From Planktothrix paucivesiculata PCC 9631 (GTDB lineage Bacteria; Cyanobacteriota; Cyanobacteriia; Cyanobacteriales; Microcoleaceae): a stretch of 34,494 nucleotides of DNA. Position 1 is the stretch's first letter. Each line of letters starts with the position of its first letter. Where the stretch lies: the NCBI RefSeq assembly GCF_900009265.2, contig NZ_LR735022.1, forward strand, positions 39,628-74,121, in the 5' to 3' direction. The notes under the pieces were generated by a model. That model saw only the letters and a program-made list of their open reading frames with translations. It had not been told where the DNA came from and made no database searches. This document shows, piece by piece, positions 26,697-33,837 of the stretch. Made by a program: the position numbers and the translations under genes.

Positions 26697-28466
26697 TCAC
26701 TGCTTCTCTGTCGCTACTACCTGAAACTGAACTTTTTTGAGTGGAATACAGCTTTTATTTGAACAAACAGCTTGTATTAGTAACTCTCCCTGCTCTACAA
26801 GTTCACCTATATCAACAATAGTTTCAAATCCGCTCATCCCAGCATCAGGTAAATGGGAATAAGCCTGAGCAACATCTGGACGGGGAAAATCAATCAAAAC
26901 TTGTTTAACTACTACATGATTATGGATAATTTGTATAGCCTCCACTGTTGATTTTTTTCCCAACACCCAACCTTTCAACATAAGTTCAACTGTGCTACTG
27001 GTGTTGACTTGTGTAGCTTGATCCACATTAAATCCCCAAAGTGCTTCTGGGTCATCTTGTGAACATGAAATTATTGTTGTATTTATCGTGTAGCTGCTAG
27101 TCTCTGATGATGCACGTTCTAAGCTGTCGTTTTTATCAAGATATACAGAATCTAAAGCATATTGGATTCTATTAAAATTATTTGAGCATAATGCTACAAA
27201 GTACACTGGATCATCTAATGAGCAATTTTTCCTCAAAACTTCTTGATCATTGCTAGTATAATGGGTTATATAGTATTTATCATTATCATTCAAGGAATAA
27301 ACAAAAGAACCCATACAAATTTTTTGTCCGTATAAGGTAAAATATAGAAAATATTTATTGAGTAAATCTACAAATTCCTCCCGATACAGTTCTTTAACAT
27401 GAAACGGATTATGGTAATTAGGCAAATCTGAATAAACCAGGCGATTTGGAGAAGAAATAACTAATATCCCATCCTTTTTGAGAACCCTTTGAATTTCTTG
27501 CATCATTTCCTCGTGTTGATCATGATGCTCTATAGTTTCAAATGAAACAACAATATCTATAGATTCACTAGGTAAGGGAATTGAATTACACTGACCAACC
27601 AAAAACTTTAAATTCGATTTGTCTTGATATTTATTTTCAGCAAATTTAACAGACTCTATATCAATATCAACACCTACCACTGAACTCGCTGTTTGCGACA
27701 ATATAGCCGAACCATAACCTTCTCCAGAGGCTATGTCTAAAACGGACTTACCGCGCACAATTTCCAGACATAGCCCATACCGATGTAAATGTTCGTACCT
27801 AATTTGACCTTTAACATTAGGGATATACCTTTCACCCGTAAATGCCATCTCAAGATTATCTTTTGGAGGTGAAACGATATTATTAGATTTTTTGCTATCG
27901 TTTGATAGTTGTGGATTCAGCCTAATCGCTTTCTGGTAATATGAACTAGCTAAAGATAACTTATCTTGTTTTGATAATACTTGACTTAAATTATAATAAC
28001 CCCAACAAGAATCTGGTTTTAATTCTATGGCTTTCTGAAAACAAGTAACAGCCAAGTCATATTGTTCTTTTTCCATCAAAGCTAAGCCCAGACTGTTATA
28101 ATATTTATGGCACTTAGGCTGAATCTCTATCGCTCGATCAAAATAAAAAATTGCTTCATCAAATAACTTTTGTTTGATCGCAACCTCTCCCAAGTAACCA
28201 TGAGACAATGCGGAACGAGGATTTAATTCAATAGCTTTTTTAAATTCCAAAACTGCTTCTTCCAGCAATCCTTTTTGCGCTAAAGCATCCCCTAAATTTT
28301 GATACAAAATGAACGAATTAGGACTGAGCTTTATTGCACGACGGTATTTAGTGATCGCTTCATTGAGTTTACCCTCTCGCTTTTGTTGATTAGCTTTTCT
28401 AATCAAATCTTCTGGGAGTATTAGTCTGTCTTTCTGTGTATGGGTTTTGGCTGATTTCAATTTCAT
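26697..28466 (-). CDS. TPR - SAM methyltransferase - GW domain protein
   Basis: A 589-residue protein. Five TPRs lie at ~20-190. A class I methyltransferase spans ~208-400, preceded by F-T-G-E-R-Y-I-P, a pre-domain often seen in polysaccharide-locus methyltransferases, with SAM motif I L-D-I-A-S-G-E-G at 243-250, V-D-I-D and F-E-T-I-E-H-H. A GW domain (~477-589) has L-K-G-W-V-L, R-P-D-V and S-G-F. The TPR and GW modules are those fused to other enzymes nearby, in a different order. It is convergent with the sulfotransferase fusion (74-nt gap). It lies 39 nt downstream of the 251-residue methyltransferase on the same strand, probably a two-gene operon. The substrate is unknown, presumably a surface sugar. 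Confidence 0.87.
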   Translation of the reverse strand: MKLKSAKTHTQKDRLILPEDLIRKANQQKREGKLNEAITKYRRAIKLSPNSFILYQNLGDALAQKGLLEEAVLEFKKAIELNPRSALSHGYLGEVAIKQKLFDEAIFYFDRAIEIQPKCHKYYNSLGLALMEKEQYDLAVTCFQKAIELKPDSCWGYYNLSQVLSKQDKLSLASSYYQKAIRLNPQLSNDSKKSNNIVSPPKDNLEMAFTGERYIPNVKGQIRYEHLHRYGLCLEIVRGKSVLDIASGEGYGSAILSQTASSVVGVDIDIESVKFAENKYQDKSNLKFLVGQCNSIPLPSESIDIVVSFETIEHHDQHEEMMQEIQRVLKKDGILVISSPNRLVYSDLPNYHNPFHVKELYREEFVDLLNKYFLYFTLYGQKICMGSFVYSLNDNDKYYITHYTSNDQEVLRKNCSLDDPVYFVALCSNNFNRIQYALDSVYLDKNDSLERASSETSSYTINTTIISCSQDDPEALWGFNVDQATQVNTSSTVELMLKGWVLGKKSTVEAIQIIHNHVVVKQVLIDFPRPDVAQAYSHLPDAGMSGFETIVDIGELVEQGELLIQAVCSNKSCIPLKKVQFQVVATEKQ

Positions 28467-28505
28467 ATTATTTGTTGATCTAATTTTTTATTTAGATTAT
28501 ATCAA

Positions 28506-29261
28506 TTAATTTCTAGCAATTTTATTCTTGCCACGATCTTTATTTGCTATTACTGCTATCGAAGCCGGATACATGATGCTATGGAGATGAACATCTTTAA
28601 ACCCGGCATCAAAAATTTCCCCAAAAAAGTCAGCACCGTATTCACGATAAACAAGGTGGTCTTCTAAATTTTTGCTTTCCCTGCCATGGTAACTAGGTTT
28701 TAAACCCTCACGACTTCTAGTGATTCGTTCAGGAATTATAGGGATTGTATAAGCTAAAAATCCTTTTGATGTTAGAACTCTTCGACACTCTTGCAAGGCT
28801 TTATTACCGTTGGGAATATGTTCGAGTGTATCCGAGTGGATAATAATATCAAAGCTTTCATTTTGGTAAGGAAGCTGCTGCATATCACATTCTGGATAAG
28901 AGGCAAAAAGATATTGGGGAAGTTGGGCAAGATAGGGAGTAAGGCTTCCTGCTCCATTGATTTCCAAAACACGAAGATTTTTAAAGATTTCATTGTTAGC
29001 ACAAAAATTTGTAAAAAATTCATTAGATGTTTCTAATCTAGCCATTATAGCGGAGGCTAACGTCATAGAACGAAGATTAGAGCCACATTGATTGCAAACA
29101 AGACCTTGTTGATCGTCAACGTAACTGCGTTGTTCGGGGGTAAGCTCCCAGTCTGTTGCAAGTTCGTCCCAAATAATAGTATTCTTTGTGAAGCTAGAAC
29201 CCCCACAAATACAACAGTAATCAGGAAAAATCAATCCGGTTTTTTTTGATGTTGTGTCCAT
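28506..29261 (-). CDS. Zinc-ribbon SAM-dependent methyltransferase
   Basis: A 251-residue protein. The N-terminus carries C-C-I-C-G-G (16-21) and C56-N-Q-C59-G-S, a four-cysteine zinc ribbon. It is followed by a class I methyltransferase with V-L-E-I-N-G-A-G-S in place of the canonical glycine loop and I-I-H-S-D-T-L-E-H-I as motif IV. The arrangement, including the C-terminal R-E-Y-G-A-D and Y-R or W-G-Y variants, parallels the last ~230 residues of the sulfotransferase fusion at 24832-26622. It is first of a two-gene minus-strand operon with the TPR-methyltransferase. The substrate is not known. Confidence 0.85.
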   Translation of the reverse strand: MDTTSKKTGLIFPDYCCICGGSSFTKNTIIWDELATDWELTPEQRSYVDDQQGLVCNQCGSNLRSMTLASAIMARLETSNEFFTNFCANNEIFKNLRVLEINGAGSLTPYLAQLPQYLFASYPECDMQQLPYQNESFDIIIHSDTLEHIPNGNKALQECRRVLTSKGFLAYTIPIIPERITRSREGLKPSYHGRESKNLEDHLVYREYGADFFGEIFDAGFKDVHLHSIMYPASIAVIANKDRGKNKIARN

Positions 29262-29356
29262 GGAAAAACAAAAATTATAAGTTTGAGGAGTTATTTAAGT
29301 GTTTATACAACTGCTTGTTTGCGAATCTTATCTTCTGGTTCATCATTAGGATTTGT

Positions 29357-29386
29357 GCCATTCAGATTTTAATTGAATGGCTTTTT
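29357..29386 (+). terminator. Orphan plus-strand intrinsic terminator
   Basis: GCCATTCA at 29357-29364 pairs perfectly with TGAATGGC at 29374-29381 around a 9-nt loop, followed by TTTTT. Both immediate upstream genes are on the minus strand, so no annotated plus-strand gene ends here. Confidence 0.7.
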
Positions 29387-29733
29387 CTAAAAAAATTATC
29401 TTGAAAAAGAAATAATTGATGATTTACCATTGTGACAAAACCCTCCTAAATCTACTTGAACATATTATCATATCCCTGTTTATAGTTGCAATAGGGCTAA
29501 AGGAATCAAGGGTGTAGCATTGGCAACAACTTTCATCTATCAGTTAGTTTCTGTGCAAATTGATGACTCGTTTGACAACTGCAAATTCAGCCTCTGTGTA
29601 ATCTATCACAGTAAATCTCTGTTGACTAATCAAGCGATAAAACTCCAAACGACTACATTCCAAAATACCCGCATCAATTTGATACTCCTAGTAATGGCCG
29701 TTATAGGTAGATAGTCATAATAAAAACAGGTTT
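29387..29733. other. Mostly non-coding stretch upstream of the FkbM gene
   Basis: I see no convincing intact gene in these ~350 nt. A plus-strand frame from TTG at 29520 (64 codons) has no recognisable content. The minus strand holds a 47-codon protein-like remnant, listed separately. Confidence 0.5.
29544..29687 (-). pseudogene. Unidentified 47-codon coding remnant
   Basis: Between a TAG and a TAA the minus strand reads 47 codons with no ATG. The composition is protein-like, including F-Y-R-L-I-S-Q-Q-R-F-T-V-I-D-Y-T-E-A-E-F and a C-terminal V-I-N-L-H-R-N. It could be the tail of a decayed gene such as a toxin-type small protein. I do not recognise the family, and chance is possible. Confidence 0.25.
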
Positions 29734-29780
29734 CGTTGTTGTGCTTAAGCGCAATAATAGAGGGCTAAAGCCCAACAACA
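29734..29780. repeat. Imperfect inverted repeat (GTTGGGCTTTAGCCC type), copy 2
   Basis: CGTTGTTGTGCTTA at 29734-29747 and TAAAGCCCAACAACA at 29766-29780 form an imperfect stem. The right arm with its flank (AGGGCTAAAGCCCAACAAC) is the complement of the left arm at 3899-3919. This is a second copy of the same element, inverted relative to the first. Confidence 0.7.
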
Positions 29781-29833
29781 AATTTCTTTGTGTGTGCGAG
29801 GTAATATGAACACCTACTTAAATTCAGTTATTA

Positions 29834-31252
29834 ATGGTTTCCTTTAATTCAATTCTACTACCTGATACAATGGAAACTCAAATCATTAGACCTCAAGCAA
29901 CCCTCTCCATGAAACTCAACTTTCCCGACCTCTGCCAACACCACAACATCACCCCACGCGGCATTATCTTAATTGGTGCTTACGATGGCAAAACCCTCAA
30001 ACGCCTCAACCTCCCCAATACAGTTAAAACCCTACTTATTGATGCCAACCCCAGCGCCGTCGGACGACTGCAACAGAATTTTGCCGATAGTCCTAATATT
30101 CAAGTCGTTCAGGCTGCTATTGCCAACCACAATGATACCGTTACCCTGCACCTAACTTCCCTGGAGTCTAGCAGTTCTATCTTGCCCTGGAAACAGTACG
30201 GCGAAATTTACCCCAATATTAAAGAAATTCAACAACTCACCCTTTCCTGTCGGACTCTCGATACTCTCCTGGAAGAATTGAACCTCTCTCCTATTGACTT
30301 TAATATTCTGATTCTCGATATCCAAGGTGCTGAACTTTTGGCCTTGGAAGGTGCTACCCAACTCCTGAATAACCTAGATGCTATTTACACCAATGTTCAT
30401 TATCAAGAACTATTTGAAGGAGGTGCATTAGCAGAAGAAGTTAATCAGTTTCTCACCGACTATCAATTTGACTGTGTGGCGGAGGAAAGTCCCTACCATC
30501 CCGCTTGGGGAGAAGCATTTTATGTGCGTCAAACTGTTAGGACTGAAGATGGAGTTCATCCGGTTAAACCTCTATCCCCGATTTCCCAACAACTTCAGGA
30601 AACCAAACAGGAGTTAGAAACTTTACAGTCCCAGTACCAAGAGGCTTTGGTAATACTGAAACAAAACCAAGTTCAACTGCGCACGGGTACAGAGGATTTA
30701 GCTGAGTTAGAATCTCAACGTAATCAAATATTGGAAGAATTAGAAGGATCTCAAACGGAATTAGAACAATCTCAATCTCAAAAAAAACAACTGCAAACCC
30801 AACTGGATCAATCTCAAACCGACCTTAAACAAACTCAAACCAAATTAGAACAATCTCAAACCGACCTTAAACAAACCAAAACAGAACTAGAACAATCTCA
30901 AACCGAATTAGAACAATCTCAAACCGAATTAGAACAATCTCAAATTAACCTTAAACAAACCCAAAAAGAATTTGACCAGTCTCGTTCAGAACTGCATGAA
31001 GTTCGAGAAGAATTAGAATTAACTCAATTTCAACTAGATGAAGTGCAAGTCGAGTTAGAACAATATGTTTCCCAGTTTCATCAACAGAAAGAAGAAATCA
31101 CCAAACTAAAAACGGAACTAGAACAAACTAAAACTCAATTAACTCAAGTTCAATATCAACCGGAAATCACCGTGAGTAAAAAATCCAAATCGGATAATGC
31201 AGCAATAGTTAAATTGTTAGCAAAAGTTCTAGCAGAAACCATTGAAGATTAG
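29834..31252 (+). CDS. FkbM-family methyltransferase with long C-terminal coiled coil
   Basis: A 472-residue protein. Residues ~25-235 form an FkbM methyltransferase: I-L-I-G-A-Y-D-G-K-T at ~45-54 as SAM motif I, L-I-D-A-N-P as motif II, and I-L-I-L-D-I-Q-G-A-E-L-L-A-L-E-G, the hallmark FkbM stretch. FkbM enzymes O-methylate sugars and other hydroxyls. Residues ~250-445 are an uninterrupted heptad coiled coil rich in L, E, Q and T, partly built from near-identical 21-nt DNA units. It may oligomerise the enzyme or measure chain length. The start is ATG at 29834; ATG at 29870 or 29909 would also keep the domain, and none has a clear ribosome-binding site. Confidence 0.87.
   Translation: MVSFNSILLPDTMETQIIRPQATLSMKLNFPDLCQHHNITPRGIILIGAYDGKTLKRLNLPNTVKTLLIDANPSAVGRLQQNFADSPNIQVVQAAIANHNDTVTLHLTSLESSSSILPWKQYGEIYPNIKEIQQLTLSCRTLDTLLEELNLSPIDFNILILDIQGAELLALEGATQLLNNLDAIYTNVHYQELFEGGALAEEVNQFLTDYQFDCVAEESPYHPAWGEAFYVRQTVRTEDGVHPVKPLSPISQQLQETKQELETLQSQYQEALVILKQNQVQLRTGTEDLAELESQRNQILEELEGSQTELEQSQSQKKQLQTQLDQSQTDLKQTQTKLEQSQTDLKQTKTELEQSQTELEQSQTELEQSQINLKQTQKEFDQSRSELHEVREELELTQFQLDEVQVELEQYVSQFHQQKEEITKLKTELEQTKTQLTQVQYQPEITVSKKSKSDNAAIVKLLAKVLAETIED
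30800..30946 (+). repeat. 21-nt and 42-nt tandem repeats encoding coiled-coil heptads
   Basis: Three consecutive 21-nt units (30884-30904, 30905-30925, 30926-30946) near GAATTAGAACAATCTCAAAC each encode L-E-Q-S-Q-T-E or a variant, exactly one heptad. Two preceding 42-nt units encode L-E-Q-S-Q-T-D-L-K-Q-T forms. Such units can expand or contract without breaking frame or heptad phase. Confidence 0.85.
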
Positions 31253-31276
31253 GGAGAATATATTGTGACAGCAACC
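31245..31276 (+). repeat. 32-nt direct repeat, left copy
   Basis: This matches 31907-31938 at 28 of 32 positions. It covers the end of the FkbM gene and a GTG ACA GCA ACC that mimics the start of the glycosyltransferase gene at 31927. The two copies flank the DUF29 gene. Confidence 0.8.
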
Positions 31277-31341
31277 GCCAAAGAGTTTGGTTTATGCCCT
31301 ATTTCTGAGGTGAAACTTAATTCTCAAGGAACTCTCTGTAT

Positions 31342-31806
31342 TCAATATTCCCAATCTTGGCTAGTATTGCAGATAAAACTATCTGCGATAACTTCCTCAA
31401 AATTATATGGACATTTTTCTGGAAAAGTTCTCAATGGCAAGTTTGTTTCTCGTAATGCCAAATCAACTCCGGCTTCAAAGCCATCTTCTAAAGCGTCAAT
31501 TATGCGAGACTTTAAGCTAGGATTACGATAAAAGTGGCGACTAATGGCACGGCGTTGTTCTCTGATGGTCAAAAACCAACTGCGAGAACGGTTTTCTGGT
31601 TGATATTGCCACTTGAGGAGATGCCCTAACAAGACACTAAGACGACTGACGAGTTCTCGGTATTCCTGTCTCCCCAATGCCTGTACCTCCTCTTGTAAGT
31701 TTTGCCAATCTAATTCTGATACTTGTCTGTTGGCTAGTACCTGTACTTGCCACTGTGTCCAGCCATAAAAATCTTGTTCGTATTGTGAAACTGTTTTAGA
31801 ATTCAT
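31342..31806 (-). CDS. DUF29 family protein (copy 2)
   Basis: A 154-residue DUF29 protein with Y-E-Q-D-F-Y-G-W-T, the L-Q-E-E-V-Q-A-L-G-R-Q-E helix, L-L-G-H-L-L-K-W-Q-Y-Q and a closing L-P-L-R-T-F-P-E-K-C-P-Y. Function is unestablished. It is transcribed against the surrounding glycan genes, between direct repeats at 31245-31276 and 31907-31938, which suggests it was inserted as a cassette. A plus-strand open frame beginning GTG at 31265 overlaps its C-terminus and is probably not a real gene. Confidence 0.88.
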   Translation of the reverse strand: MNSKTVSQYEQDFYGWTQWQVQVLANRQVSELDWQNLQEEVQALGRQEYRELVSRLSVLLGHLLKWQYQPENRSRSWFLTIREQRRAISRHFYRNPSLKSRIIDALEDGFEAGVDLALRETNLPLRTFPEKCPYNFEEVIADSFICNTSQDWEY

Positions 31807-31906
31807 GGTATTAATAGTTGGCTTTAACGCTAAGAATTTTTGCTATTCTCTATAATATCTAAAACTCTCATAAGATGTGGCAACAAAGTTCTAGTATAAA
31901 CGATTA

Positions 31907-31938
31907 AAGATTAGTGAGGATGTATTGTGACAGCGACC
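31907..31938 (+). repeat. 32-nt direct repeat, right copy, with start region of the glycosyltransferase
   Basis: It contains GAGGA at 31916-31920, a proper ribosome-binding site 6 nt before the GTG start at 31927, and the first four codons. This copy is therefore functional. The left copy at 31245-31276 has the same layout but leads only into a short frame. Confidence 0.8.
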
Positions 31939-33627
31939 CCTTTATCTATTTCTCCCAATATTCAACCCTCGTTAAACTTAACAATTTTTGCAGTTCCTAA
32001 ACCCTTTCGAGGTCATATTGGGATTATCCAGCGCAATGCTATTCAAAGTTGGTTACAATTGCAACCGCAGCCGGAAATCATCTTATTGGGAAACGATGCA
32101 GGCACTGAAGAAATAGCTAGGGAATTGGGTGTGCACCATATTCCTAATATCCAACTCAATGTTCAAGGGACTCCCCTGCTCAATGATATTTTTTTCCAGG
32201 CTTCCCAACAAGCCACCCACCGAATTTTGACTTATGTTAACTCGGATATTATTTTAACTCCTGATTTTCTGCCAACGGTTCAACAAGTTATTACCCAATA
32301 CCCGCAATTTTTAATATTAGGCAGACGCTGGAATTTAGATATTACTGATTCCATTAATTATAATAATCCTAATTGGGAAAAAAATCTACGCGATCGCCTT
32401 CTCCAAGCCGGAACTTTCAGTGGCGTTGGCGCTTTGGATTATTTCGTGTTTCCTAAACCCCTATTTTCCCAACTTCCAGAATTCGCTATTGGACGAGCAG
32501 GATGGGATAATTGGATGGTGGGAGAAGCTCTGAAACAAAATATTCCGGTGATTAATGCCAGTCAATTAATTACGGCTATTCACCAAAACCATGATTATAA
32601 CCATCTGTCAGGACGGCGTTTAGAAGCCTTTCAAGGAATAGAAGCCCAACAGAATCAAACCTTCCTCCAGGGTCATTGGGCCGGAAATAGTGCGGATGCA
32701 ACGGTCTACTTAACTCTTCTATCTCCTAACTATACCCCGAGAGTGAGTGTGATTATTTCTATGACCCCCGTAGAGACGTTGAATGCAACGTCTCTACCAC
32801 AGAATGAAGCCATTAATAGTGTTTATCAACAAAGTTTTACCGACTGTGAAATTATCGTTATTGATGATAGTTCTACAGGGGAAATGCGATCGCAACTCCC
32901 AGAAAAATACCCCTTAATTCAATATATCCATCAACCCAATCAAGGAATAGTAGCGGCTTGGAATAGAGGTCTGGAGGCAGCCCAAGGAGAATTTATCACG
33001 TTTTTGCACCCTGGGGACGTCTTTTTACCGGACAAACTTGCCCAGCAGGTCGCCTGCTTTGAACGGAAAGCGGGTTCTTTAGAAATCGTTTTTAGTCCTT
33101 GGCAAACTGCTTTAGGCTCCAGGGATAACGCTATTAATATTTCTGCGTTTCAGTCGGTTCTGCAAGGACGGGAAGGGTTGCATGGCGTTCATGCTTGGAT
33201 GCTCCCGACCCTGTGGCAATTTATCCGCACTAGCACTATTTTATTGCGGCGCAGTTGGTTACAGGGTTACGGTGGCTTTTATCCCCAACTCTCTCCACAA
33301 GCAGCCACCCTGGATTTATTATTGAATTTATCCTCACGGGGGGCGGCGGCGGTTTGTTTGGAACAGCCCACAGTTTGCGGTTTGGAAACCCAACCGTTAA
33401 CGCCCGAAACAATAAGTCAAATGGCATCTGAGTCAGAACAACTCCTACGCCGCTATTTTTCCCGTCCCACCATTAAATATTGGATGCGTCCGGTCGAGTC
33501 CCAAGCCTATACCCAAACTTTCCTGTGGTTATCGGGTTTAATATCCGATGAGCAAGAAAAGACAAAATTCATTAATTCCAATTATCGCTATTTTCAATTA
33601 GCCCAGCCCCTAACTACCCACCCATAA
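31927..33627 (+). CDS. Two-domain glycosyltransferase, second domain degenerate
   Basis: A 566-residue protein. The N-terminal domain (~15-245) is GT-A-like, with A-V-P-K-P-F and Y-V-N-S-D at 103-107 as a DxD-like motif, then G-x-D-N-W-M. The C-terminal domain (~272-510) belongs to the GT2 branch of the 13.9 kb protein (V-S-V-I-I-S, I-V-I-D-D-S-S, F-L-P-D-K-L-A-Q-Q-V). However, the metal motif is H-P-G-D (361-364) instead of D-x-D-D, and the usual P-x-Y-N loop is replaced by residues encoded by a palindrome at 32770-32797. The second domain may thus be inactive or structural. The start is GTG at 31927, supported by GAGGA 6 nt upstream. Confidence 0.88.
   Translation: MTATPLSISPNIQPSLNLTIFAVPKPFRGHIGIIQRNAIQSWLQLQPQPEIILLGNDAGTEEIARELGVHHIPNIQLNVQGTPLLNDIFFQASQQATHRILTYVNSDIILTPDFLPTVQQVITQYPQFLILGRRWNLDITDSINYNNPNWEKNLRDRLLQAGTFSGVGALDYFVFPKPLFSQLPEFAIGRAGWDNWMVGEALKQNIPVINASQLITAIHQNHDYNHLSGRRLEAFQGIEAQQNQTFLQGHWAGNSADATVYLTLLSPNYTPRVSVIISMTPVETLNATSLPQNEAINSVYQQSFTDCEIIVIDDSSTGEMRSQLPEKYPLIQYIHQPNQGIVAAWNRGLEAAQGEFITFLHPGDVFLPDKLAQQVACFERKAGSLEIVFSPWQTALGSRDNAINISAFQSVLQGREGLHGVHAWMLPTLWQFIRTSTILLRRSWLQGYGGFYPQLSPQAATLDLLLNLSSRGAAAVCLEQPTVCGLETQPLTPETISQMASESEQLLRRYFSRPTIKYWMRPVESQAYTQTFLWLSGLISDEQEKTKFINSNYRYFQLAQPLTTHP
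32770..32797. repeat. 28-nt palindrome embedded in frame in the glycosyltransferase
   Basis: Twelve-nt perfect arms GTAGAGACGTTG (32770-32781) and CAACGTCTCTAC (32786-32797) enclose AATG. I recall this GTAGAGACGTTGCATGC-type sequence as a recurrent interspersed palindrome of cyanobacteria. Here it is read as residues 282-290 (V-E-T-L-N-A-T-S-L) within a GT2 domain. Confidence 0.85.
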
Positions 33628-33837
33628 AATTCTACTTTTGTCAAGCTGATCAATTTTCCTTAATCTTTCGTTACAAAAACTTGTGCATCGGCCTGTCAGA
33701 ATTAAGTCTAAAAATCGTTAAATTTGCTTGACATTTAACCAAATTAGGCGGTTGCAGCCTTTGTTATTACAAATAGACACAACAAACCCTTGGGAGTGAT
33801 TTCCCTCACTCTACCACAACCCCGATGATTGCGTCAA
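33628..33837. other. Spacer between the glycosyltransferase and the transposase remnant
   Basis: About 210 nt with no convincing gene or terminator. The left end of the transposon should lie in or near this stretch, but I could not identify its terminal inverted repeat. Confidence 0.5.

Noticed and set aside
29520-29714. Plus-strand 64-codon frame starting at TTG
   Set aside because: No recognisable motif and no ribosome-binding site; the minus strand of the same stretch looks more protein-like.
31265-31531. Plus-strand open frame of 88 codons beginning GTG
   Set aside because: Only its first ~25 codons are outside the DUF29 gene, the remainder is antisense to it, and the start is explained by the 32-nt direct repeat copying a real start site.
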